Source: an uncultured Clostridia bacterium (GTDB taxonomy: Bacteria; Bacillota_I; Bacilli_A; RF39; UBA660). From it: a DNA stretch of 32,331 nt. Every line of letters starts with the position of its first letter. Within the stretch, counting starts at the first letter, position 1. Made by a program: the position numbers and the translations under genes. Shown piece after piece: positions 15,883 to 26,947 of the stretch. The stretch covers positions 1-32,331 of the forward strand of contig CAMBUO010000013.1 in assembly GCA_945871105.1 (NCBI GenBank), written 5' to 3'. The notes below the pieces were generated by a model. It ran no database searches. It was not told the DNA's origin and saw nothing but the letters and a program-made list of their open reading frames with translations.

Positions 15883-16861
15883 AAATCCAAACTCCAAAGA
15901 TAATCCCTGCCATTGCTAAGATTAAACCAACTAACCAAAACATACGAACTATGTCAACTTCTGGCATACCTAATTTTTCAAAGTGATGATGTAAGGGTGT
16001 CATTAAGAATAATTTTTTACCAAAACTTTTAACCCAAATTACTTGTAAAATAACGGATAAAGTTTCTATTACAAAGACAAATGCAACTATTAAAAGGGTT
16101 ACTTCACGATGCGTTAAAATCGCAATTACTCCCATAACTGCTCCCAAAGCGAGGGATCCAGTATCACCCATAAATACTTTTGCTGGATAAGCATTATAGA
16201 AGAGAAAACCAAATAATGATCCGGTTAAAACTAAAGCAAATATTCCCATGTCAGTATAACCTACCATTAAAGATATTAAACTAAAAGCTATAAAAGAAAT
16301 AGCAGATAATCCACCAGCTAAACCATCTAATCCGTCAGTTAAATTAACAGCATTACTACTACCAACTAAAATAAATAAGATGAATATTCCGTATAACCAT
16401 TTCATTTCTATATTAATACCTAAAGTAGAAACAATTAACTTCGTTTGACCACCATTTTTAATATATAAATAGAAAACTATTAAGGCAACAAATAATTGCA
16501 TTAAAAATTTCTGAATAGTTGTTAAACCTTCATTTTTTCCTTTTTTATGACTTAAAAAATCATCTAAAAAGCCAATAAAAGCATAACTAATAAAGACAAA
16601 TAAAACTATTTTTAAATCTTCTGTTAATTCAATTTTATTAGTAATTAATAAGCCAATAGTAATTAATAAAGTTGGTAAAATAAAAATTAAACCACCAAAA
16701 GTAGGAGTTCCCTCTTTTAATTGATGTCTATCACTTACATAACTACTAATTCTTTGACCAATATGAAATTTTTTTAATATAGGAATTAAAATAAAACCTA
16801 AAATAACAGATGATATAAAACCTAACATGACTGCTAATATTGATTTAGTTAATAAATACAT
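15881..16861 (-). CDS. mraY: Phospho-N-acetylmuramoyl-pentapeptide transferase
   Basis: Integral membrane enzyme that moves phospho-MurNAc-pentapeptide to undecaprenyl phosphate, forming lipid I. The 326-residue protein of about ten helices has all the family blocks: DRHQLKEGTPTFGGLIF, FIGFLDDF, NAVNLTDGLDGLAGGLSA, YPAKVFMGDTGSLALGA and MTPLHHHFEKLGMPE. AGGAG precedes the ATG. It stands alone rather than in a mur/dcw cluster and is convergent with the ftsW-side genes. A weak promoter (TATACT) may lie about 35 bases upstream. Confidence 0.97.
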   Translation of the reverse strand: MYLLTKSILAVMLGFISSVILGFILIPILKKFHIGQRISSYVSDRHQLKEGTPTFGGLIFILPTLLITIGLLITNKIELTEDLKIVLFVFISYAFIGFLDDFLSHKKGKNEGLTTIQKFLMQLFVALIVFYLYIKNGGQTKLIVSTLGINIEMKWLYGIFILFILVGSSNAVNLTDGLDGLAGGLSAISFIAFSLISLMVGYTDMGIFALVLTGSLFGFLFYNAYPAKVFMGDTGSLALGAVMGVIAILTHREVTLLIVAFVFVIETLSVILQVIWVKSFGKKLFLMTPLHHHFEKLGMPEVDIVRMFWLVGLILAMAGIIFGVWI

Positions 16862-16940
16862 TATAATTCTCCTATCTATATAAGTATACTACAAAATTAT
16901 GTTGTTATTAATATTATCTTTTTAAATTTACACTTTTTGA

Positions 16941-16967
16941 CAAAAGAAAAAGACAAAATTTTGTCTT
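16941..16967 (-). terminator. Terminator of the HAD-like gene
   Basis: The perfect palindrome AAGACAAAATTTTGTCTT (16950-16967) overlaps the stop codon of the HAD-like gene and is followed on the minus strand by TTTTCTTTTG. Confidence 0.7.
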
Positions 16968-17895
16968 ATCTAATAAGTGTTTTTGGTTTTTGTAAAACCT
17001 CTAAATCATCACCATAACCACATTTTTCAAGTTCTCTAAAAATACTTTCTGGTTTGATTGATTTAACCATTGCAAAACCATAAGGATTAGGTCTTCCATT
17101 AGGATTTACTAAAATTGGAGTTGCTCCATGAGAGTATACATCAATACAATTGTCTGGACTATCATCAACCACTACTACTCCTCTTAAATCGTCTAAACCA
17201 TAAATTTCTTTGATTTTTTGTCCTTTACTATTCCTTGGCCTTCTAAATCTCTCAACATGCTCAGTATTATGAAAGCGAAGTCCATAATGTTTTATTGCAG
17301 AATTAATATCTAAAATAGCTTCTTTTTTAGCATCAAACTCACGACCATGCATGTCATCTATACCATTATGAGCAGTTAAACTAAATAATCTTTCTCCAAA
17401 TACTTTATATAGTTCATTAACATTTATCCTAGTATAAGGAAGCCAATTTTTCTCATCATAAATTTCATCATAAGGAATAAGTCCAACTGCTTTCTTACCA
17501 TCAGCTTCAACAGTTGCATCACGCTCTTCTAAAAACATTTCTTTATCAAATTTAACAAGTTCTAATGCTTCACCTATTTCTAATAAAGGCCTACGATAAA
17601 ATTCATCTTCAAAATCTGCTTTTCTTTCTTCTATACCCCTAATTACATCATTTCGGTTTGTATTAAAATTTGGAAGATTAGGGATAACTCCTAATTCTCT
17701 TGCTTTTTTAATTTCTGCTTCAGTTAAATCATATTGATGTTGAAGAATACTAATATTTCTTTCTCTTGTTTTTAATATTCTAGTTGCAAATTGAGGCCAA
17801 TTTTTTTCAACGTGAAATTGAATAAGAGGAGATGAATTAAATAAAACATCATCATTATCCAAACATATCAATCTTAAATTTTTAAACTTTATCAT
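16966..17895 (-). CDS. HAD-superfamily-like protein of unknown function
   Basis: 309 residues. The N-terminal ICLDNDDVLFN (D13, D15) matches HAD motif I (DxDxx[TV]), FSLTAHNGID is a plausible motif II, and VVVVDDSPDN (D244/D245) matches motif IV, followed by HGATPILVNPNG. A long helical insert (about 25-185) forms the cap. HAD proteins are mostly phosphatases; the substrate here is unknown. The start at 17895 is preferred over more upstream options because AAGGAG lies 9 bases before it and a consensus promoter just behind; a longer frame from 18030 would run through that promoter. Arg/Asp-rich composition sets it apart from its Lys/Asn-rich neighbours, which may hint at separate origin. Confidence 0.7.
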   Translation of the reverse strand: MIKFKNLRLICLDNDDVLFNSSPLIQFHVEKNWPQFATRILKTRERNISILQHQYDLTEAEIKKARELGVIPNLPNFNTNRNDVIRGIEERKADFEDEFYRRPLLEIGEALELVKFDKEMFLEERDATVEADGKKAVGLIPYDEIYDEKNWLPYTRINVNELYKVFGERLFSLTAHNGIDDMHGREFDAKKEAILDINSAIKHYGLRFHNTEHVERFRRPRNSKGQKIKEIYGLDDLRGVVVVDDSPDNCIDVYSHGATPILVNPNGRPNPYGFAMVKSIKPESIFRELEKCGYGDDLEVLQKPKTLIR

Positions 17896-17911
17896 AAATA
17901 TACTCTCCTTT

Positions 17912-17949
17912 TGGTATATGATAATACCATAAAGTAAAGAAAATGTCAA
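17912..17949 (-). promoter_or_regulatory. Promoter and palindrome of the HAD-like gene
   Basis: On the minus strand TTGACA (17944-17949) and TATTAT (17921-17926) are 17 bases apart, near consensus. The -10 lies in the palindrome TGGTAT-N6-ATACCA (17912-17929). Confidence 0.75.
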
Positions 17950-18009
17950 ATAATATTTTTTTAGATAGAGTAAAAAAGTTTCGGAAAATAAAAAAAATGA
18001 AAGAACTCG

Positions 18010-18022
18010 TGGTATAATACCA
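18010..18022 (+). promoter_or_regulatory. Divergent promoter with the same palindrome
   Basis: TGGTATAATACCA is a perfect 13-base palindrome with an extended -10 (TG-G-TATAAT, -10 at 18013-18018). AAGGAG and an ATG at 18055 follow. The half-site TGGTAT is shared with the palindrome over the HAD promoter. Confidence 0.55.
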
Positions 18023-18054
18023 ATAAACAAATAAAATAAAAAGGAGTTCTTTCA

Positions 18055-18388
18055 ATGATAAGTATACCATTAAATTTAAAAAATGAAATAGAAAATGGTT
18101 ACTATTCACGGATTTTTGAGGAAAAATAAATTCTCCACTTTTATATAAAAAATAAGATTGTTTCTGGGAATAAGTATTTGAAAATAAGTATTATTGCTAA
18201 AAACATTTCCGCTTTTGATGAAACCCGATTTTTATAAAATATTATATTTATTAAAGAAAACCTTTTAAATTAAAGAAAGTGAAGTAAATAATAACTATGT
18301 TTTTTCAAATTATGAATTTATTCTTATCAAACAAGGATTTTTTGATGTCAAGTTATTAACATTTTATCGAAAATATGAATTTTTTTAG
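18055..18388 (+). pseudogene. Decayed gene with good promoter and ribosome site
   Basis: An intact start (AAGGAG, ATG) opens MISIPLNLKNEIENGYYSRI and stops at 18127-18129 after 24 codons. Reading through, the same frame continues 35 codons (including KISIIAKNISAFDETRFL) to another stop at 18235. A further frame (including VNNNYVFSNYEFILIKQGFF) ends at 18388. The pieces look like one protein of roughly 105-110 residues broken by a nonsense change and at least one frameshift. Family not recognised. 18389-18428 holds nothing obvious. Confidence 0.4.
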
Positions 18389-18428
18389 GAAAATAATTAA
18401 CCTTTTTAATTGATTTTTCGTTAAAAAA

Positions 18429-19095
18429 TTACATTTTTTTCTTTATATCTTCTTCTAATTTTGTAATTTCATCTAATAACATATTTATATTTTCTGGTGG
18501 TAAAATCAATTCGATATCAACTAATCTAGCCATACATTCTTGCTTTAGACTGATAATAGATTTTTTATTAAGTTCTAAATTATTATTTCCTTGGCTTGAA
18601 ATATTTATTTTTTGAATTTCATTGACATAATAATTGGCAAGTTTAATTAATTCTTCTTGGAATTTTTCTTTTTGCGTTTCATCTATCTTTGAAGTTTTAA
18701 TTTTCTGGTTTGTTTCATATATTTTTTGTAATTAATATCACGATATTTAGAAGTTGGTTCTTCTTCAATTCTAGGTGATAAAAAAGAAATTATTTCTTCT
18801 TTTGTTATATATTTTTTAGTTTTATCATCTAATAATAATTCCAATGGATGTAAATGATAAACCATATATTGTCCAATAAATTTCACATACTCAATGCGAT
18901 CAAATCTACCAAAAATACCATATGAACGTTCACTAATAATATCTTTAACATAATATTGATTTACTTTTACTACAATAATTTTATTTAAATGAGTTCTTGA
19001 TTCATTAAAATAAATTTCATCACGCTCCCTATTAGTACTTATCATACCTGCGTAAGCAACAAACAAATCTTTTACTTTATATTTTTTTCAAACAT
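18429..19095 (-). pseudogene. Hypothetical gene with two single-base frameshifts in A runs
   Basis: A good ribosome site (AGGGGG) and ATG at 19095 open MFEK, then the frame breaks in an A7 run (19082-19088). The next frame carries DLFVAYAGMISTNRERDEIY onward for about 120 residues to YRDINYKK, where an A6 run (18722-18727) breaks it again. The third frame runs about 98 codons (including IDETQKEKFQEELIKLANYY and LEEDIKKKM) to a TAA at 18429. Adding one A to each run restores a single protein of about 222 residues, with a helical C-terminus. No known family. The matching cause at both sites suggests homopolymer sequencing error, polymerase slippage or recent decay. It lies 27 bases after recX. 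Confidence 0.7.
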
Positions 19096-19122
19096 TTTAA
19101 TTCCCCCTAAATCATAAATTAT

Positions 19123-19847
19123 TTAATCACGATAACCCTTTTCATATAATTTTCTTTTTATTACTTGTTCTAATTCATAACCTGAATATTTTTTACTATA
19201 TTTTAATTTTAATTTTGTATATTCTTTTTCTTTTAAAGAAGTATCATCAAAAGAAATATTATCTAAATAAGACATAATATCTTCCTTTAAATAACCTAAG
19301 TTTAATAAATTAAGAAGCATTTTATTTTTAAAAGTATATAAATTCTTTTTATTTATTCTCTCTTGTTTAGTTAAATACTTTTCTATTCTTTCTTTAATAA
19401 TTTCTTGATTAAAAATAGTTAATTCATCTAAAATATCATTTTCTGGTAATCCTAAATTTATTAAATCTTTTTTTATTTTCATTGGTCCTTCTAAGGTTAA
19501 ATAAAATTTATCGTTTATATAACTTTTTATATATAGTTTATTATTTAAATAATTATTTTCTTTTAATTTGTTAATAATATTATCTATCTCTAATTGATTA
19601 CTTGTATATTTTTGTAAATATTTTTTTATTTCACTTTCGCTTCTTAGTTTTTTATTTAGATAATTTAAACATTTATCATATAATTCATATTTATTATTTT
19701 CTTTTAAAATAATATCTAAATTAGATATTTCTTTTTTTAAAAGTAATTCATATTTTAAAATAATATCTTCATATAAAACTATACTAGTATTATCTTCTAA
19801 TACTACTTTATATTTATTTAATCCTTGTTTTATATATTTTTTTATTT

Positions 19848-19851
<4 letters not shown>
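19123..19851 (-). CDS. recX: RecX-family regulatory protein
   Basis: RecX binds RecA filaments and limits recombinase activity. The 242 residues are mostly helical in three-helix repeats: YDKCLNYLNKKLRSESEIKK, LKENNYLNNKLYIKSYINDK, GPMKIKKDLINLGLPEND and LNLGYLKEDIMSYL, the conserved RecX blocks, with a beta N-terminus as in Firmicutes RecX. Length is within the Gram-positive range (about 210-270). Its ATG overlaps the sua5 stop by 4 bases, so it is translated with the tgt-sua5 unit. recA is not in the window. Confidence 0.88.
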
Positions 19852-22014
<2,163 letters not shown>

Positions 22015-22040
22015 TCATAGGTATTTTATCATATTTAAAT

Positions 22041-22067
22041 AAAAAAAGAAATAGTTAATTCTATTTC
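22041..22067 (-). terminator. Terminator after the 186-aa gene
   Basis: On the minus strand GAAATAG pairs with CTATTTC across a 6-base loop and is followed by T7. It closes the fmt-polA unit just before tgt. Confidence 0.85.
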
Positions 22068-22071
22068 TAAG

Positions 22072-22632
22072 TTATTTTGATGAACGCATTTTATCGGCTA
22101 ATTCAGTAAACATTTCCGCTTGAGTCATACTTGGATGCCAATCAGTTTTTACTTCTTGAGGTTTACTTCCAAAGATATCTTCGTATGTTTCTTGATTACG
22201 CTTTGCTTTTTGAATTAATATCTGTAAACTATGAGCATATTCTCTTAAAGCTTTTAATAATACTCTCCATTCATCATCAGTTAAATTATAGTGAAATGCA
22301 TCCCCTCGACTATAGGTATCTAAGATATCTTTTAAATAAACTATCTTAGCCTTATCAGGAACTAAATCTAAACTATTTTCAAATTCATACTTAACACTTG
22401 GAGTATTATTTTTAGGAACTCTTATTTCTTCCGCATCAATTCCATCTTCTCTCATTAATTTAGCATTGATATTATGTTGTAAAACTTCAGTTTTTAAACT
22501 ATGTTCATAATCATTTAAAGCTCTTAATAGTAAAGCTTTTTCAGCTTGATTTAATAATCGATAACGTGGATTATTTAAATCTTTCATTAATTCTCTTGCT
22601 ATTTCAATTTCTTTTACAATATTATTATTCAT
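22072..22632 (-). CDS. Hypothetical protein with an internal duplication
   Basis: 186 residues, mostly helical, no membrane segment. Two halves carry a similar block: LNQAEKALLLRALNDYEHSL (about 27-46) and LTDDEWRVLLKALREYAHSL (about 118-137), which share L-x3-E-x2-LL-x-AL-x-[DE]Y-x-HSL. The rest is acidic and charged. No known family is recognised; the repeat suggests an intragenic duplication or an internal pseudo-dimer. GGAGG lies 5 bases before the ATG. It starts 11 bases after polA and ends at a strong terminator, so it is the last gene of the fmt-polA unit. Confidence 0.75.
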   Translation of the reverse strand: MNNNIVKEIEIARELMKDLNNPRYRLLNQAEKALLLRALNDYEHSLKTEVLQHNINAKLMREDGIDAEEIRVPKNNTPSVKYEFENSLDLVPDKAKIVYLKDILDTYSRGDAFHYNLTDDEWRVLLKALREYAHSLQILIQKAKRNQETYEDIFGSKPQEVKTDWHPSMTQAEMFTELADKMRSSK

Positions 22633-22643
22633 ATTTCCTCCTT

Positions 22644-25241
22644 CTATTTGGCATCATACCAATTATTACCTATTTCATAATCTACTTCTAAAGGGACATT
22701 TAGTTTATAACAACTTGTCATGATTCTTGTAACTAATTCTTTTAAAATTTCTTCTTCAGTTTCATAAACTTCAAAAACTAATTCATCATGAACTTGAACT
22801 AACATTTTGCTTTTTAAATTAAGTCTTGTCATCTCTTTAGCAATTTCTATCATAGCTATTTTTAAAATATCAGCCGCTGTTCCTTGAACTGGGGTATTTA
22901 AAGCAATTCTTTCTCCTGATTGTCTAATTAAATAATTTTTATTTTTAATTTCTTCAATTATTCTTTTTCTTCCGGTTAAAGTTTTAACATAACCATCTCT
23001 ATAAGCATTTAAAATTACTTCATCCATATATTGTTTAATGCCTGGAAAAGTTCTTAAATAAGCATTGATAAAGTCTTTGGCTTCTCCTACATTAATACCT
23101 AAATCTTCAGATAGCCCAAAACTTGATATACCATAGATAATACCAAAGTTAACAGCTTTGGCTTTTCTTCGCATATCTTTAGTAACTTCAGTTATTGGAA
23201 CATGAAAAATTTCACTAGCTGTTTTAGCATGAATATCCAAGCCATGTTTAAAAGCTTCAATCATATTATCAGCATTAGCCATACTAGCAAATACTCGAAG
23301 TTCAATCTGGGAGTAATCAAAAGAAGCAATTTTATTCGTTTCTAAACTAGGAATAAAAGCTTTTCTAACTAATTTTCCCATTTCATCACGAATAGGAATA
23401 TTTTGTAAATTAGGTCTTTCACTCGATAATCTACCTGTTCTTGTTAAAGTTTGATTAAAAATCGTATGAATCTTCGAATCGCTTTTAATTTCATTGATAA
23501 TACCATTTATATAACTAGTTTTCATTTTAAATAAAGCTCGGTAATCTAAAATTAAATTAACTATTTCATGACTATCTTTTAATTTATCAAGTATTTCTTT
23601 ACTTGTTGAATAATTATTATCCTTTACTTTCTTTGGATATGGTATTTCTAATTTAACAAATAATATTTCAGCTAACTTCTTAGGTGAAGAGATATTAAAT
23701 TCTATTCCAGCTATTTCATAGATTCTTTTTTCGATTTTTTCTAAAGAAGCATCAATATCTTTTCCCATTTCGATTAAATAATCTTTATTTACTAAAAAGC
23801 CATTTAATTCCATCTGAGTTAGAACATAACATAAAGGTAATTCTATCTCTTTATATAAGTTTTCTAATTCTTCTTGTTGTAATTCTTTTTCTAAATTAGG
23901 ATATTCTTGATAAAGAAAATTAGCTTTTTTCATAACATCTTTAATATAAGAGTCATCAGTTGGTAATTTAATAGTTAATTCACTTCCAAATATTTTATCA
24001 TAGAAACGAATATCAGCACCATAACTATTAGCAAGATATGCAATATCTGATCGCATATTTTTATTTAATAAATAACTAATTAACATCATATCTTGAATAT
24101 TTTTATCTATTTCAACATTATATTTTTTAAAAACAACTAATAATTTTTTTAAATCATAAGTATATTTTAAGTTATTATCAGAAAATATCTTACTATTTTT
24201 TAATAAATCAAAAGGAATATAATATAAATTATCTTTCGTTTTAATACCAACACCAAGAGGTTTACAATCATGATAATTATAACCAAGAGTTTCTAAATAG
24301 ATACTATAAGGACTAGTTAGTTTAAGTTCTTCTAAATTAGTTATTGTTTGATATGTTAATTCTTGTTTACTAGTTATATCAGTTGTCATTTTTTTTAATA
24401 AAGAATAAAATTCTAAATCATTTAAGATTGTAACTAACTCTTCCTGAGATCCAAGATACTTCATATCTTGAACTTCTATTTCCATTGGTACACTTCTATA
24501 AATTGTAGCTATATCATAACTCATGTAAGCATTTTCTTTATCAACTAAAAGTTTTTCTTTAGTTTTACCGGTAATACTTTCAATATTTTGATAAACCCCA
24601 TCTAAACTACCATATTTTTGAATTAAACTAATAGCTGTTTTTTCCCCAATTCCTTTAACCCCAGGAATATTATCACTAGAATCTCCCATTAAAGCTTTTA
24701 AATCAACCATTTTCTTAGGATCAGCAATTCCATATACTTCTTTAAACATATTTTTATCAAACATGATATAATCATTAGTTTTTAAAAGTTTTACTTTAAC
24801 TTTATCCGATATTAATTGCAATAAATCTTTATCACTACTAACAATTAAAGCTTCATATTCATCATTTTTATCAACATAATCAGCAATAGTTCCTATAATA
24901 TCATCTGCTTCATAGTTATCAATCATGAAATATTTTATTCCCATAGCATTTACTAATTTATAAGCCATAGGAAATTGTTCTTTTAAATCATCTGGCATTT
25001 CTGATCTTCCAGCTTTATACGTTAAATATTTATCATGTCTAAACGTTTTGCCTTTATCAAAAGCTATCATCATATGCGTAGGATTTTCTTCTGCAATAAT
25101 TTTATTTAACATATTAGTAAGTCCATATAAAGCATTAGTTGGAAAACCTTTAGAATTTTTCATTAAACTACCACTATAAGCTGTAGCATAATAAGAACGA
25201 AATAATAAGTTATTACCATCGATTAAAACTATTTTATTCAT
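22644..25241 (-). CDS. polA: DNA polymerase I
   Basis: Repair and Okazaki-fragment polymerase. Domains: 5'-3' nuclease (about 1-285; IDGNNLLFRSYYATAY, NYEADDIIGTIADYV, SSDKDLLQL, GDSSDNIPGVKGIGEKTA), a remnant 3'-5' exonuclease domain (about 300-465), and the A-family polymerase with motif A FDYSQIELRVFA, motif B RRKAKAVNFGIIYG and motif C VQVHDELVFEV. The first exonuclease motif reads SIYLETLGYN, lacking the first metal-binding Asp of DxE, so proofreading is probably lost as in many Bacilli. The start at 25241 is chosen because GGAG lies 6 bases upstream; an ATG at 25253 has no such site. Length 865 is normal. Confidence 0.97.
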   Translation of the reverse strand: MNKIVLIDGNNLLFRSYYATAYSGSLMKNSKGFPTNALYGLTNMLNKIIAEENPTHMMIAFDKGKTFRHDKYLTYKAGRSEMPDDLKEQFPMAYKLVNAMGIKYFMIDNYEADDIIGTIADYVDKNDEYEALIVSSDKDLLQLISDKVKVKLLKTNDYIMFDKNMFKEVYGIADPKKMVDLKALMGDSSDNIPGVKGIGEKTAISLIQKYGSLDGVYQNIESITGKTKEKLLVDKENAYMSYDIATIYRSVPMEIEVQDMKYLGSQEELVTILNDLEFYSLLKKMTTDITSKQELTYQTITNLEELKLTSPYSIYLETLGYNYHDCKPLGVGIKTKDNLYYIPFDLLKNSKIFSDNNLKYTYDLKKLLVVFKKYNVEIDKNIQDMMLISYLLNKNMRSDIAYLANSYGADIRFYDKIFGSELTIKLPTDDSYIKDVMKKANFLYQEYPNLEKELQQEELENLYKEIELPLCYVLTQMELNGFLVNKDYLIEMGKDIDASLEKIEKRIYEIAGIEFNISSPKKLAEILFVKLEIPYPKKVKDNNYSTSKEILDKLKDSHEIVNLILDYRALFKMKTSYINGIINEIKSDSKIHTIFNQTLTRTGRLSSERPNLQNIPIRDEMGKLVRKAFIPSLETNKIASFDYSQIELRVFASMANADNMIEAFKHGLDIHAKTASEIFHVPITEVTKDMRRKAKAVNFGIIYGISSFGLSEDLGINVGEAKDFINAYLRTFPGIKQYMDEVILNAYRDGYVKTLTGRKRIIEEIKNKNYLIRQSGERIALNTPVQGTAADILKIAMIEIAKEMTRLNLKSKMLVQVHDELVFEVYETEEEILKELVTRIMTSCYKLNVPLEVDYEIGNNWYDAK

Positions 25242-25941
25242 TGTTATCTCCATAAGTTATGATAATTTTATATTCTAAATACGAATTAGTTACATTACTA
25301 GTATTATTCATTAAATTTAATAAATCAAAAGTAATATCTAAAACACCAGTTTTATTAGTATTAACAATAATTTTATTAATTAAATTAGAATTATCTAAAA
25401 CTTCCATATTTAAAATATTAGCTAAAGTATTATTATCAATTTCATAATTATAATTAATATTTCCATCAGGAAACTCTGTTTTTGAAATATAAGTACTATT
25501 TTTAATTATTCTTTTAAGTTCATAAATATCTAAAAATTGATAAATAATATCACTTTCATTATCAACACTAGGTTTTAAAGTACTATTTTGATAATTATAA
25601 ATATATGCATTATCATCTAATATTAAAGATATTTGATTATTATTTCTTTTACCTAAATAAATAGTTGAATTATTATCTATTTTTTTAACATAATTAAAAG
25701 TATAATTACTTTGTTCCAAATTAGTAATTTTAAAAGGTAAACTACTTTCTACTTGATTATTTTGCTTATTATTAGTACTAGTACTTGGAAGACTCATTAA
25801 GATAAAAAGAAAAGTAAAAAAGAAAATATAAAAAATAACAAATGAATATCTTTTTCCTTTTTCTGATCTTAAAAATTTCCAAATAGTTTTAATATTAATT
25901 TTTTTATCTTGATTATTTTTATTATTTTGATTATTTTTCAT
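25234..25941 (-). CDS. Membrane-anchored hypothetical protein
   Basis: 235 residues. A very Asn/Lys-rich cytoplasmic start (MKNNQNNKNNQDKK) leads to one helix (about 33-52; FVIFYIFFFTFLFILM), then an Asn-rich outer domain of about 180 residues, probably mostly beta. The start at 25941 is chosen over 25956 because GAAGGAG lies 6 bases before it. It overlaps fmt at its start and polA at its end, so it is translated with them. No family is recognised. The single anchor and large extracellular part suggest an envelope role, but nothing shows which. Confidence 0.7.
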   Translation of the reverse strand: MKNNQNNKNNQDKKINIKTIWKFLRSEKGKRYSFVIFYIFFFTFLFILMSLPSTSTNNKQNNQVESSLPFKITNLEQSNYTFNYVKKIDNNSTIYLGKRNNNQISLILDDNAYIYNYQNSTLKPSVDNESDIIYQFLDIYELKRIIKNSTYISKTEFPDGNINYNYEIDNNTLANILNMEVLDNSNLINKIIVNTNKTGVLDITFDLLNLMNNTSNVTNSYLEYKIIITYGDNNE

Positions 25942-26890
25942 ATTTAACTCCTTCATTTACTATTTTACCTAATATATTTTTATTACCATTTAAATAATTA
26001 ATAACCGGCATTTTATTTTTACCTTCAGGTTTTATTTCTAATATTTTAAGAAGTCCATTTTTGGTTTTAATAGAGAAACTTTTTTTATCAACAAGAACTA
26101 TTTCTCCATTTTTATGATCTTGAAAATTATTGTTTTCTATTTTTTCACTTTGATAAACTTTAATAATTTTGTTATCTAATAAAAAGTAACTTCCAGGATC
26201 AGGATTTAAACCACGAATTTGATTATATATTTTTTCTTTAGAATCTTCGAAATTTAAAAGTTCTTCTTCTCTTTTGATATTATAACCGAAGGTTACTTCT
26301 TTTAAGTCTTGTTTAATTCTTTGATTAGTTCCTTCTATAATACTTGGTAAAGTTTTTAATAATAAAGTTGCTCCTATTTGACTAAGCTTATCATGTAATA
26401 TTTGGTAAGTATCGGTTTTTAGAATAGTAATTTCTTCTTGAGCTATGATGTCTCCTGAATCCATTCCTACATCCATATACATAATCGTAATACCCGTTTT
26501 ATCTAAGCCATCTATAATTGCATGATGAATAGGTGCTCCTCCTCTTAGTTTAGGAAGTAAAGAAGCATGAACATTAATACAGTTATATTTTGGATAATCA
26601 AGAATTTGTTTAGGAATTATTTGCCCATAAGCAGCTGTAATAATAATATCTGGATTTAAATCTAAAATACTTTGATAATCTTCTCTTATTTTAATAGGTT
26701 GAAAAACAGGAATATTATTCTCTATAGCTAATTGTTTAATAGGTGAAAAAACAATTTCTTTTTTACGACCAACTACTTTATCTGGCTGAGTAACAACTCC
26801 TAAAACATTAGTATTTTCAATTAACATTTGAAGAATTGGCACACTAAACTCTGGTGTTCCCATAAATACTACTTTTAAATCTTTTAACAT
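25931..26890 (-). CDS. fmt: Methionyl-tRNA formyltransferase
   Basis: Formylates initiator Met-tRNA using 10-formyl-THF. The 319 residues comprise the catalytic domain (1 to about 200) with VVFMGTPEFSVPIL, NVHASLLPKLRGGAPIHHAI (Asn and His of the active site, SLLP loop) and TGITIMYMDVGMDSGDI, then the C-terminal tRNA-binding domain (about 205-315) with GLNPDPGSYFLLDN. The start has an AGAGAG-type ribosome site. It leads the fmt - membrane hypothetical - polA - hypothetical unit. Confidence 0.96.
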   Translation of the reverse strand: MLKDLKVVFMGTPEFSVPILQMLIENTNVLGVVTQPDKVVGRKKEIVFSPIKQLAIENNIPVFQPIKIREDYQSILDLNPDIIITAAYGQIIPKQILDYPKYNCINVHASLLPKLRGGAPIHHAIIDGLDKTGITIMYMDVGMDSGDIIAQEEITILKTDTYQILHDKLSQIGATLLLKTLPSIIEGTNQRIKQDLKEVTFGYNIKREEELLNFEDSKEKIYNQIRGLNPDPGSYFLLDNKIIKVYQSEKIENNNFQDHKNGEIVLVDKKSFSIKTKNGLLKILEIKPEGKNKMPVINYLNGNKNILGKIVNEGVKYEK

Positions 26891-26928
26891 ACAATCAACT
26901 CTCTTTTATTTAATTGTATCATAAAATG

Positions 26929-26947
26929 AAAAAAAGTTAAAAACTTT
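26929..26947 (-). terminator. Weak terminator after the holin-like gene
   Basis: On the minus strand AAAGTT pairs with AACTTT across a 3-base loop, followed by a T run. The stem overlaps the holin-like stop codon. Only 6 bp, so modest confidence. Confidence 0.5.

Noticed and set aside
17882-18109. 75-residue minus-strand ORF and the N-terminal extension of the HAD-like frame
   Set aside because: Both run through a consensus promoter and ribosome site that place the true start at 17895; the residues are Phe/Tyr-rich read-through of AT DNA.
22131-22349. 72-residue plus-strand ORF
   Set aside because: Antisense to the 186-residue gene, which has a GGAGG site and a terminator.
25259-25447. 62-residue plus-strand ORF
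   Set aside because: Antisense to the membrane-anchored hypothetical gene and without start signals.
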